Shown here in pieces: positions 1 to 7,874 of a DNA stretch of 64,000 bases (position 1 is the first letter of the stretch; every line of letters begins with the position of its first letter). Both the position numbers and the translations under genes were made by a program. Below the pieces are notes generated by a model that made no database searches, had not been told where the DNA came from, and saw only the letters and a program-made list of their open reading frames with translations. The stretch is from DLKC01 sp002478885 (GTDB lineage: Bacteria; Bacteroidota; Bacteroidia; Chitinophagales; Chitinophagaceae): NCBI GenBank assembly GCA_046329585.1, contig JAXLUI010000001.1, forward strand, positions 930,001-994,000, read 5' to 3'.

Positions 1-30
1 AAAGAAGCAAACAGTATAAATGCATTTTTG

Positions 31-82
31 GAGCCCGGCTATTTAACATGAATTGAGCTGCTGTTGCGTCGCACTCTTGTAC
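31..82 (+). repeat. Dispersed repeat, single arm (locus A)
   Basis: One arm of the window-wide interspersed element. The outer motif gagcccggct is at 31-40 and the 19-base core TTGCGTCGCACTCTTGTAC at 64-82, differing from the commonest core by one base. No second arm is visible nearby, so this is a solitary arm. It lies just upstream of the small membrane gene that starts at 107. Confidence 0.75.
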
Positions 83-106
83 TGCATCAAATAATTATCG
101 ACAAGA

Positions 107-612
107 ATGCTAAAAATTAAATCTGTCCAAGAAAAAACAACATTTAGAAAGAGTGTTACGGCAATAGGCATTCTCAAATTTTTTTTGGCAACCTGTTTCC
201 TTATTATTTGCTGGCTGTACGTTAAAAACAACACATCAATCGATCACACCGTATTTACCACAATATCCGCTCTGATTTTCCTCCTGTTCAACAGTTTGTT
301 GCTTCGCTCATTTTTTTTTCCTATCAAATAAGCAACAAAGATGTAATTACTGCCAAATTTTTTTTCCTTGGGATTGTTGTGAATACTGTAAGTTTCGAAA
401 GCAAATCTTTGAAGATTATTATTACTTCATCAGTCAGTGAAACAAACAGGCTGAGGCCCGGCGGAATAACAAATCCTCCCTTAAAGTTTTCCACCCGATA
501 TGTCTACAACTTAGTTCTTTCGTCTTCCAATCGGTTATTTAAAATTTCCTTGGAGTTAAATGAGCAAGATGCAACTATTTTGAGGGAACAAATTCTTTTA
601 CTATGTAAATGA
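107..612 (+). pseudogene. Small membrane protein gene interrupted by a frameshift in a T9 run
   Basis: Two open segments appear to be one gene. The first (107-331) encodes about 74 residues with two hydrophobic segments (about residues 20-42 and 50-68) and ends shortly after a run of nine T at 311-319. Moving to the other frame at that run gives an open frame without a stop through 319-612, reading on into a polar tail of about 95 residues ending in LREQILLLCK. One extra T would join them into a protein of about 168 residues: two membrane segments followed by a soluble domain. I do not recognise the family. Sequencing error, a true mutation or translational slippage on the T run are all possible. 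The downstream segment has its own ATG-less start (GTG at 379), which argues against it being a separate gene. Confidence 0.45.
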
Positions 613-640
613 ATTTTTGCCGCCATGAAAATCAATCGCT

Positions 641-690
641 GAAGTGCTTGCGACGCAACAGGCGACGCCATGAAAAACAAAAGCTGGTAT
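641..690 (-). repeat. Dispersed repeat, degenerate single arm (locus B)
   Basis: Contains gaagtgcttgcgacgcaac (641-659) followed by the outer motif ggcgacgccatg, a degraded arm of the interspersed element. It lies between the 3' ends of two convergent genes. Confidence 0.55.
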
Positions 691-696
691 AAAAAA

Positions 697-1653
697 TTAA
701 TTCACCACAGGGTTAATAGGCATAGAAAATCCAATGCCGATCAGGCTTTTCAGCTGGAGTGCAGGGCTTGAGTTGTTCTTTCCAAATATTTTCACATCGT
801 CATCATAGATCATGTCGAGGTTATAACTGGCAGATAAAAATTTATTGATCTTAAAGAAAAAGTAATTGGTAAAATACATATCTACGTTTTGCGGATTGTT
901 CACATAATCAGAAAACAAATCCATCTTTCCCTTGTAAGTAACGTTTTTGAATAATTTCTGGTAAACATTGATCGACGCAAATGCGCCAAGCTGGTTGATG
1001 GAATGCTGATAAGGCGGAACGCCATACGAACCTTTCTCGTATAGGCGCTTGCTGGCAACAATGGTCATACGATCTGTAAGTGGCGAAAAGAAAATAGATG
1101 TTGTTTTAAAAGGTTTATAGTCGAACCCTGCGGCGAAAAACAGGTAAGCCGGCGAAAGAAAAGTGGAAGATAAAAATGCGCTATCGCCGTTATATGTATT
1201 GCCGTCAAAAAACTGTGTTCTGAAATTGAAAAGACCAGTGGCATAAAACTTCCTGGCAGTATCGAGCATGAAACCATATTTCGACAGCACTTCAAAGCGA
1301 TCATCATTTTTACGCGTGCCGAGGCTGGTGGTTTGTATGAACCCAAAATTAAAATCCATACTGTTGTCCCAGGTGTGATGCTTGCCCTTGTTGAGTAAAA
1401 AATAGTTGGTATAAGAGTTTATCGCCAGGGTAAAATTATCGCCCCCTGCCGCCCAGTTGCTGAGCGTTCCCTGCGAAAAATTTACGTTTACAATGCCGCC
1501 ACGTTTCCAATGCCAGTTGAGCGTATCGTTCGGATCCTTTTTAACCGTGCGGAAAATTTCTGTAGGAATGGCCTTAACCGGGATATTGTCTTGTGCTTTT
1601 AAAAGAATATTGATGCTGCCGAGGATCATCAGCAGCAGGATTTTTTTTATCAT
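697..1653 (-). CDS. DUF3078-like outer membrane protein
   Basis: A 318-residue exported protein. The start MIKKILLLMILGSINILLKAQ is a signal peptide with likely cleavage after KAQ. The mature part has the run WHWKRGGIVNVNFSQ followed by LSNWAAGGDN, the signature I associate with the Bacteroidota DUF3078 family. Many alternating hydrophobic/aromatic strands follow (for example YFLLNKGKHHTWDNSMDFNF), and the protein ends in a hydrophobic strand near the C-terminus, consistent with an outer-membrane beta barrel. The function is unknown in the family. It is transcribed away from the miaB operon, with 361 bases between the divergent starts. ATG start at 1653. Confidence 0.72.
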   Translation of the reverse strand: MIKKILLLMILGSINILLKAQDNIPVKAIPTEIFRTVKKDPNDTLNWHWKRGGIVNVNFSQGTLSNWAAGGDNFTLAINSYTNYFLLNKGKHHTWDNSMDFNFGFIQTTSLGTRKNDDRFEVLSKYGFMLDTARKFYATGLFNFRTQFFDGNTYNGDSAFLSSTFLSPAYLFFAAGFDYKPFKTTSIFFSPLTDRMTIVASKRLYEKGSYGVPPYQHSINQLGAFASINVYQKLFKNVTYKGKMDLFSDYVNNPQNVDMYFTNYFFFKINKFLSASYNLDMIYDDDVKIFGKNNSSPALQLKSLIGIGFSMPINPVVN

Positions 1654-2014
1654 GCGCTACAGGGAGTTTTAATTAATGCCGATTCAAAAAACTGGTACCA
1701 TGCTACAATATAAAAGATTGTCGCTTTTGCAAAACATGCCGGTTCTCTGAATTATGCATCGATAAATGCTGTTTAAATTCACTGGAATCGAACAAATTTA
1801 ATTGGCGATTTTGCAAATACTGTTAACAAACTGTCAAACAGTCAGCAATTGTCTTTTTAATTACTTTTGCTTCCCCGGTAAGCATTTTAGCCGGGCAATT
1901 ACAAAACAGATATCATAAGAAAATATTGAACCTGTAAGCAGTTTTTAGAATAATAGCGACAAATACGGCGGTTGGTATTTAAAAAAAATCTTACTGCAAA
2001 ATAAATTTAGTTGG
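1654..2014. other. Divergent intergenic region
   Basis: 361 bases between the divergent DUF3078-like gene and miaB. No gene is seen. It is AT-rich, has a small CTGT-caa-ACAG dyad at about 1831-1841 and one TAnnTTTG-type box at 1862-1869. Both promoters should lie here. Confidence 0.6.
1862..1869 (+). promoter_or_regulatory. Candidate Bacteroidota -7 box upstream of miaB
   Basis: TACTTTTG matches the Bacteroidota -7 consensus TAnnTTTG. No convincing -33 TTTG is found at the usual spacing, and the box lies about 145 bases before the miaB ATG, so this is tentative. Confidence 0.3.
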
Positions 2015-3442
2015 ATGGAAATGATGAAAGTGGACACAAAAACACATGATGAAAAACGACAGGGCGAGTCTTATGCAGGCTTTGCAAATGACCCGAATGT
2101 TTATCGGAAACTATTTTATATAGAAAGTTATGGCTGCGCTATGAATTTCAGCGACAGCGAGATTGTTGCCTCCATTCTTAATGAGGAAGGGTTTGGGGCT
2201 ACCAGGGATTACGAGCAGGCAGACCTGGTACTCATCAATACCTGTTCTATACGGGAAAAGGCCGAGCAAACCGTTCGGAAAAGACTCACCGAATTTAAAA
2301 AGATGAAACAGGCAAAACCTGGAATGCTTGTGGGTGTTTTGGGTTGCATGGCGGAAAGGCTGAAAGCAAAACTGCTGGAAGAAGAAAAGCTCGTCGACCT
2401 GGTTGTTGGCCCTGATGCGTACCGGAGCTTACCTGCGTTGATCGAAGAAGCAGAAACAGGCCAAAAAGCAGTGAACGTGCTGCTCAGCCGTGACGAGACT
2501 TATGCCGATATTTCACCCGTTCGGCTCGACTCAAATGGCGTAACTGCTTTTATTTCCATCATGCGTGGCTGCAATAATATGTGCAGTTTTTGCGTGGTGC
2601 CTTTTACCCGTGGCCGGGAAAGAAGCCGCGACGCTTTTTCAATAGTGCAGGAGGCGCAAAATCTTTTTGAGCGAGGCTTCAGGGATGTAACGTTGCTAGG
2701 TCAGAATGTAGATAGCTACTACTGGGTTGATGATGCACGAAACGAAACCGTAACCTTTGCCAGGCTGCTTGAAAAGGTTGCAGCTGTAAATCCGTTACTC
2801 AGGGTTCGCTTTAGCACATCGCATCCCAAAGACATTACAGAAGAGGTACTTCACACAATCGCAGCACATGACAACATTTGCAATTATATTCATTTGCCTG
2901 TGCAAAGCGGCAGCACGAGAATACTTCAGCTAATGAACCGTACTTATACCCGCGAATGGTATATGAGTAAAGTAAAACAGATAAGGGAGATTATACCCGA
3001 TTGCGGCATAAGCGCTGATATTATAGCAGGCTTTTGTACAGAAACCGAAGAAGATCACAACGATACTTTGAGCATAATGGAATTCAGCAGGTACGACATG
3101 AGTTATATGTTTTTTTACAGCGAGCGCCCGGGAACACTTGCAGCTAAAAGGTACGAAGACGACGTTCCTGAGCCCATAAAGAAAAGAAGGCTCCAGGAGA
3201 TCGTTGATCTCCAGGGTAGGCTGGCTTTTGAAAGCAACAAAGCCGACATTGGAAAAACATTTAGAGTACTAATAGAAGGTAACAGCAAACGAAGCGATAG
3301 CGACTGGATGGGAAGAAGCAGCCAGAACAAGGTGATCGTGTTCCCCAAAAACAATCGCCCATTAAAATCCGGGGACTATGTGATGGTAAAGGTTACAGAT
3401 TGCACACCCGCTACATTGTTGGGGAAAATAATGGAAGACTAA
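2015..3442 (+). CDS. miaB: tRNA-2-methylthio-N6-dimethylallyladenosine synthase MiaB
   Basis: A 475-residue radical SAM methylthiotransferase that converts i6A37 to ms2i6A37 in tRNAs. The N-terminal UPF0004 domain has its three cluster cysteines at about C41 (YGCAMN), C77 (NTCSIR) and C111 (LGCMAE). The radical SAM motif CNNMCSFC (C186, C190, C193) is followed by VVPFTRGRERSR, typical of MiaB and not of RimO. A C-terminal TRAM domain closes the protein. Length matches Bacteroidota MiaB, which carry a short N-terminal extension. It is the first gene of a run continuing into a sigma54 activator, lptE, an unknown gene and secG, an order common in this phylum. Confidence 0.96.
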   Translation: MEMMKVDTKTHDEKRQGESYAGFANDPNVYRKLFYIESYGCAMNFSDSEIVASILNEEGFGATRDYEQADLVLINTCSIREKAEQTVRKRLTEFKKMKQAKPGMLVGVLGCMAERLKAKLLEEEKLVDLVVGPDAYRSLPALIEEAETGQKAVNVLLSRDETYADISPVRLDSNGVTAFISIMRGCNNMCSFCVVPFTRGRERSRDAFSIVQEAQNLFERGFRDVTLLGQNVDSYYWVDDARNETVTFARLLEKVAAVNPLLRVRFSTSHPKDITEEVLHTIAAHDNICNYIHLPVQSGSTRILQLMNRTYTREWYMSKVKQIREIIPDCGISADIIAGFCTETEEDHNDTLSIMEFSRYDMSYMFFYSERPGTLAAKRYEDDVPEPIKKRRLQEIVDLQGRLAFESNKADIGKTFRVLIEGNSKRSDSDWMGRSSQNKVIVFPKNNRPLKSGDYVMVKVTDCTPATLLGKIMED

Positions 3443-3469
3443 AGACTTCTGCAAAAACACATATAAAGA

Positions 3470-4753
3470 ATGACAGATATACAAAGCATAAAGAACAGGT
3501 TTGGCATTATAGGAAATTCGCCGGCACTAAACCATGCGCTTAATGTGGCAGTGCAGGTTGCGGCAACAGACTTAAGCGTGTTGATCGTGGGAGAAAGTGG
3601 TGTCGGAAAAGAAGTCTTTTCGCAAATCATACATGCACTGTCAGCGAGAAAACACAACCCGTTCATTGCGGTTAACTGCGGTGCCATTCCCGAAGGAACG
3701 ATCGATTCAGAATTGTTTGGTCACGAAAAAGGTTCATTTACCGGCGCAGTCGACAGCCGCAAAGGTTATTTTGAAACAGTAAACGGCGGAACAATATTTC
3801 TCGACGAAATCGGCGAAATGCCAATAGGCACACAGGCCAGGCTTCTACGAGTGCTGGAGACCGGGGAATTTATCCGCGTAGGTTCTTCAAAAGTGCAAAA
3901 GACTGATGTGCGAGTGATCGCTGCAACCAACCGCGAGCTGCTCGAATCCACTCAAACAGGCAAATTCAGACAAGACCTTTACTACAGGCTTAGCACCGTT
4001 CCCATCCGTGTGCCTTCGCTTCGTGACAGGAAGGAAGACATTCCTATGCTTTTCAGGAAATTTGTAGTTGACTTTTCCGAACGCTATAAAACAATGCCCG
4101 TTCAACTCGACGACGAAGCAAAAAACCTGTTAATAAACCATCCCTGGCCCGGCAATGTGCGTGAATTGAAGAATATTGCAGAACAGATATCGGTGCTTAG
4201 CAGTTCCAATCTTGTTTCGGCCCATGAACTGCGGGCTTTCCTGCCCGACAGGAATAATGTGTCGAGATTGCCTGTACTTGCATCTGCAACACCGCAGCAT
4301 ACAGGCGAATTTGCCAATGAAAGGGAAATTCTTTACAAGCTGTTTTTCGACATGAAAAAAGATGTAACAGAACTGAAGAAAATGTTCCTTGAAATTTTAC
4401 AGAATCCGGCTTTGGCAGCGCAGGCAGCCAACTATACATCAGAAAGCCTGATGAACGACTATCCTGTAATGTCCAACGAACTGCCGAAACAGGTAAATGC
4501 TCCGGCAAGCATGCAGCCTGCATTTATTCAACCGGTGCAGGCAGGCGCACAGCCGGTTTTATTGCCGCACGAAGAAGATATTCATCAGCATGTGGAGGTG
4601 GAGGAGTCGCTGAACATTATGGATAAAGAAAAAGAGCTTATTATAAAAGCACTTAAAAAGCATAAGGGCAAGCGAAAGGATGCCTCATCCGATCTTGGCA
4701 TAAGCGAACGAACGTTGTACCGTAAATTGAAAGAGTACGATATTGACGCATAG
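3470..4753 (+). CDS. Sigma-54-dependent Fis-family transcriptional activator lacking a sensor domain
   Basis: A 427-residue AAA+ activator of sigma-54 RNA polymerase. The ATPase domain starts almost at the N-terminus: Walker A GESGVGKE at 41-48, the sigma54-contact loop at about 88-93 reading GSFTGA instead of GAFTGA, and Walker B TIFLDEIG at 108-115. The arginine-finger region contains FRQDLYYRL. A Gln/Pro-rich linker (about 280-375) leads to a Fis-type helix-turn-helix at about 385-427 (DLGISERTLYRKLKEY). There is no receiver, GAF or PAS domain, so control must come from abundance or a partner. It starts 27 bases after miaB. Its target genes are not evident here. Confidence 0.9.
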   Translation: MTDIQSIKNRFGIIGNSPALNHALNVAVQVAATDLSVLIVGESGVGKEVFSQIIHALSARKHNPFIAVNCGAIPEGTIDSELFGHEKGSFTGAVDSRKGYFETVNGGTIFLDEIGEMPIGTQARLLRVLETGEFIRVGSSKVQKTDVRVIAATNRELLESTQTGKFRQDLYYRLSTVPIRVPSLRDRKEDIPMLFRKFVVDFSERYKTMPVQLDDEAKNLLINHPWPGNVRELKNIAEQISVLSSSNLVSAHELRAFLPDRNNVSRLPVLASATPQHTGEFANEREILYKLFFDMKKDVTELKKMFLEILQNPALAAQAANYTSESLMNDYPVMSNELPKQVNAPASMQPAFIQPVQAGAQPVLLPHEEDIHQHVEVEESLNIMDKEKELIIKALKKHKGKRKDASSDLGISERTLYRKLKEYDIDA

Positions 4754-4760
4754 AAATATG

Positions 4761-4905
4761 GAGCCCGGCTTTGGAATGAATATTTTGCATGGTTGCGTCG
4801 CACACTTGTACATTCGGTCAAGGATGGCGGCAGCAAACAGCCGACGAAGTGCAGAACCCAGAAGTGAGTGACACAACAGGCGATGCCAGCCGTACTAAAG
4901 CTGGT
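4761..4905. repeat. Dispersed repeat, complete two-arm element inside an operon (locus C)
   Basis: Left arm: gagcccggct at 4761-4770 and core TTGCGTCGCACACTTGTAC at 4793-4811. Right arm, inverted: gaagtgagtgacacaac at 4861-4877, then aggcgatgcca and an aaagctgg end at about 4904. The spacer is about 50 bases. The left arm has the GCGACGC-type core and the right arm the GTGACAC-type core. It is inserted between the sigma54 activator and lptE. Confidence 0.85.
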
Positions 4906-4923
4906 CAACAAAAAAAAATTAAA

Positions 4924-5436
4924 ATGCGAAGAAAATTGAAATTTGCCGGAGTAATGATCGCAACCATATTGTGTATGGGCCTCGGTTCCTGTGGCATTTA
5001 CACTTTTAAAGACGTGTCGATACCGCCCGAAATAAAAACGATTAAAATCAATTTTATTGAAAACAGGGCAAGCTATAAAAACCCGCAACTTAGCCCCGGC
5101 CTCACTGATGGCCTGCAGCAAAAAATCTCTAATCAAACCAGACTTACCAGGACCAACAGTGATGATGCCCATTATCAGGTGAGCGGATATATTTCAACTT
5201 ACTCCATTAGCACATCAGGAATAAGTGCCCAGCAGGCGGCAACCAACCGGTTAACGGTGGGCGTGCACATAAGTTTGCTTAATTCGCTCGATGGAAAAAC
5301 AACTGAATATGATGTAAACCGTGATTTCGATTTTTCGGCCGGACTAAGCCTGCAACAGGCAGAAGCGCAATTGCTGCCAGAAATTATTAAGAACATGTCT
5401 GACGAAATTTTTAATCGCCTTTTCTCCAACTGGTAG
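4924..5436 (+). CDS. lptE: LPS-assembly lipoprotein LptE
   Basis: A 170-residue lipoprotein, partner of the LptD translocon that delivers LPS to the outer leaflet. It begins MRRKLKFAGVMIATILC with a lipobox LGSC. The body matches the Bacteroidota LptE pattern (GIYTFKDVSIPPEIKTI, then a GLTDGLQQKI helix and a C-terminal PEIIKNMSDEIFNRLFSNW helix). The frame is open upstream to 4789, but that extension is dispersed-repeat DNA. The ATG at 4924 gives the signal peptide directly, so I choose it. The gene lies in the miaB-secG run. Confidence 0.87.
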   Translation: MRRKLKFAGVMIATILCMGLGSCGIYTFKDVSIPPEIKTIKINFIENRASYKNPQLSPGLTDGLQQKISNQTRLTRTNSDDAHYQVSGYISTYSISTSGISAQQAATNRLTVGVHISLLNSLDGKTTEYDVNRDFDFSAGLSLQQAEAQLLPEIIKNMSDEIFNRLFSNW

Positions 5437-5456
5437 CTGATTTGTACATTCACCGC

Positions 5457-6332
5457 ATGAATACTGCTGTAACAAGAATTTTACAACAACTAACCGGTTC
5501 TGCCTCTTTGGATGAGGTGAGGTTGGAATCGTTGCAGGCCATCGCTGCGGAGTATCCATGGTTTGGACCGGCACAATTGTTGGCGGCTAAAAAGCAGCAT
5601 TCCGAATACCCATCAGGTACAATTGCTACGCTTGAAAAGACCGCATTATATTTTTCCAACCCATACTGGCTGCATTTTTTATTGAGCCATGAAATGGCAG
5701 CAACTGCAGGTTTAAAGGCTAATCAGAAAACAGAGGAAGTTCATGAAACCGCTACTATCCCGGAAACAATACTGCCACCAACAATAAAACCTTTTTTGGC
5801 AAACAGGGCTGAAGATGAACCTGAAGAATACCCTTTGCCCGAAGAAGACCTGCATACAGAAGTATCCAAAGACCCCGACGAACTACGCCTTTCTGGAATA
5901 TTGGAGCTACAGGCAGCGGAGTTTAGAAAGCCAATTGAACCCGGCGAGACTTTGCCTATAAAATCGAGCCCGCTTTATACTATTGATTATTTTGCCTCTC
6001 AAGGCATACACATTGAATCCATAAAAGCCGGCAGAAACCAACAGCAACTGGACAGTAAGGTGAAGAAATTCACCGACTGGCTTAAACAAATGAAAACGGT
6101 AAACCCGCAGCCAACCGATCTTGGAACTGACGAGGAAACAGAACATGTGATCGAAGCAATTGCACAAAACTCCAACGAAACAAAGGATATTATTACCGAA
6201 GCAATGGCTGAGGTGCTCATTAAACAGGGCAAGACAACTAAAGCAGTTCAACTATATAAAAAATTAAGTTTTTTGAATCCCGATAAATCCGCTTACTTTG
6301 CCGGCAAAATCGATAAAATAAAAGGAAATTAA
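5457..6332 (+). CDS. Conserved Bacteroidota protein of unknown function between lptE and secG
   Basis: A 291-residue cytoplasmic-looking protein with no signal peptide or membrane segment. It is acidic in the middle (an EDEPEEYPLPEED stretch around residue 125) and has a C-terminal helix pair resembling a single TPR unit (AEVLIKQGKTTKAVQLYKKL, about 257-276). The N-terminal 85 residues are a helical, Trp-containing domain (YPWFGPAQLLAAKK). No enzyme motif is seen. The ATG at 5457 is preferred over an upstream TTG at 5442. It is separated from secG by one base, so the two are probably co-translated. The lptE-unknown-secG order recurs in the phylum, but the role is not known to me. Confidence 0.78.
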   Translation: MNTAVTRILQQLTGSASLDEVRLESLQAIAAEYPWFGPAQLLAAKKQHSEYPSGTIATLEKTALYFSNPYWLHFLLSHEMAATAGLKANQKTEEVHETATIPETILPPTIKPFLANRAEDEPEEYPLPEEDLHTEVSKDPDELRLSGILELQAAEFRKPIEPGETLPIKSSPLYTIDYFASQGIHIESIKAGRNQQQLDSKVKKFTDWLKQMKTVNPQPTDLGTDEETEHVIEAIAQNSNETKDIITEAMAEVLIKQGKTTKAVQLYKKLSFLNPDKSAYFAGKIDKIKGN

Positions 6333-6333
6333 A

Positions 6334-6687
6334 ATGACTATCCTATTCTTAATACTAATCATTATTGCTTCTGTGCTGTTGGGGTTGATCGTGTTGATTC
6401 AAAATCCAAAAGGCGGTGGCCTTTCCGGCACGTTTGGTGGTTTTGGCAACCAGATAATGGGCGTAAAACAAACAACAGACGTACTGGAAAAAGGAACATG
6501 GCTTTTCGCGGGTATTGTTGGGGTGCTTTGCATTGTTTCCTCCTTGTTCTTTACAGGCACGGCCAGCACTCCCGGTTCTGATGTGCTGAAAAATCTGAAC
6601 ACAAACGGTACTCAACAAACAGCGCCGGCCAACACAGCTCCGGTGCAGCAACCAAATACGATTAACCTGAACGATACAAATAAGTAA
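6334..6687 (+). CDS. secG: Preprotein translocase subunit SecG
   Basis: A 117-residue accessory subunit of the SecYEG channel. Two membrane helices (about 2-20 and 53-74) flank the family loop with QNPKGGGLSGTFGG. The tail after residue 75 is Thr/Asn/Gln-rich, as is common in Bacteroidota SecG. It is the last gene of the miaB run, followed by a strong terminator at 6704-6742. Confidence 0.94.
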   Translation: MTILFLILIIIASVLLGLIVLIQNPKGGGLSGTFGGFGNQIMGVKQTTDVLEKGTWLFAGIVGVLCIVSSLFFTGTASTPGSDVLKNLNTNGTQQTAPANTAPVQQPNTINLNDTNK

Positions 6688-6703
6688 GCCAAAACAGGTA
6701 ACC

Positions 6704-6742
6704 ATAAAAAAAGATCCCCCGCTTTGCGGGGGATCTTTTTTT
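6704..6742 (+). terminator. Intrinsic terminator after secG
   Basis: GATCCCCC at 6713-6720, a 7-base loop, GGGGGATC at 6728-6735, then seven T. The A run on the left side makes it potentially bidirectional. Confidence 0.9.
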
Positions 6743-6830
6743 ATCATGATGATAACCGAATGGTGAAAAAATTAGATAAAGTTTCTCCTCTACCCGTATG
6801 CTGCGACATTTTTTATTACTTTGGATTTAA

Positions 6831-7874
6831 ATGAAAAAAATACTTATTTGGGCAGGGATTGTTCTTGTCGGACTATTGATCATATCTGCGTGGCTGTTAT
6901 TTGGTTCAGCTACCTCTTTCACCGGCAAAAGTGCGTATGTTTTTATCAGAAACGGACAATCGGCAGAAGCCCAGGTAAAAGCACAATTCGATACAGGGAA
7001 TATTATAAAATTTCCATGGTTGTTTAACCTTGCAGCTTCGCAAACAGGCATTTGGGAAAAACTAAAACCAGGCCGCTTTGAAATAAAAAAAGATGAGACA
7101 ATATTGGACATGGCAAGAATGTTCCGCAACAATGCGCAGTCGCCCGTAAAACTGGTCATTACCAAATTGCGGACGAAGGAAAATTTAGCCAGGCTTATTT
7201 CCAAAAACTTCGATATCGACTCGGCTGCGGTTATGCAATCGCTCACCAACAATGACTCGCTAAAGCAGTTCGCAGCGGATACAAATACGGTCATGTCTCT
7301 CCTTATCCCTGACACTTACCAACTGAAATGGAATCTTTCTTTAAACGATATCATGAACCGTCTTAAAACGGAAAGCGATAAATACTGGCAGCAAAACAAC
7401 CGCATCGAAAAAGCAAAACAACACGGGCTCACTCCTTTGCAGGCGTACACGATCGCATCGATTGTCGAAGAAGAAACCAACAAGGAAAGTGATAAAGGAA
7501 AAATTGCAAGTGTCTACATCAATCGCTTAGATAAAGGAATGCCGCTGGCTGCTGACCCAACCATAAAATATGCGCTAAGGGATTTCTCTTTGAAACGTAT
7601 TTTGTTTGGTCACCTTTCGGTGGCATCTTCTTACAATACTTACCGGAATAAAGGTCTGCCGCCAGGTCCTATATGCACGCCCTCAAAAAACACGTTGGAT
7701 GCAGTGTTAGACGCGCCAAAGACAGACTACCTTTTTTTTGTTGCAACAAGCGATTTCAGCGGGTATAGTCATTTCAGTTCTACATTTGCAGAACATGACC
7801 GGTACGCTAGGGATTATCAAAAGGCGTTGAACGACATGGGATCCAAAAAAAATACTGCCGGTGAAAAAAATTGA
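6831..7874 (+). CDS. mltG: Endolytic murein transglycosylase MltG
   Basis: A 347-residue inner-membrane lytic transglycosylase (YceG/MltG family) that cuts nascent glycan strands. One N-terminal helix (MKKILIWAGIVLVGLLIISAW) anchors a periplasmic domain. A LysM-like segment is followed by the catalytic region with ASIVEEET at about residue 212, where the first Glu is the expected acid. Family motifs NRLDKGMPLAADPTIKYAL and YRNKGLPPGPICTPS follow. Length is normal. It overlaps the next gene by 14 bases. Confidence 0.94.
   Translation: MKKILIWAGIVLVGLLIISAWLLFGSATSFTGKSAYVFIRNGQSAEAQVKAQFDTGNIIKFPWLFNLAASQTGIWEKLKPGRFEIKKDETILDMARMFRNNAQSPVKLVITKLRTKENLARLISKNFDIDSAAVMQSLTNNDSLKQFAADTNTVMSLLIPDTYQLKWNLSLNDIMNRLKTESDKYWQQNNRIEKAKQHGLTPLQAYTIASIVEEETNKESDKGKIASVYINRLDKGMPLAADPTIKYALRDFSLKRILFGHLSVASSYNTYRNKGLPPGPICTPSKNTLDAVLDAPKTDYLFFVATSDFSGYSHFSSTFAEHDRYARDYQKALNDMGSKKNTAGEKN

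Noticed and set aside
107..612. Programmed -1 ribosomal frameshifting at the T9 run
   Set aside because: No downstream pseudoknot or stem was identified; a sequencing error or mutation is simpler, so only the break is reported.
1065..1346. Alternative minus-strand frame within the DUF3078-like gene
   Set aside because: Shadow frame with no family features, fully inside a better-supported gene.
4789..4923. In-frame upstream extension of lptE beginning in repeat DNA
   Set aside because: It would put 45 residues before the signal peptide and is encoded by the dispersed element; the ATG at 4924 gives a proper lipoprotein start.
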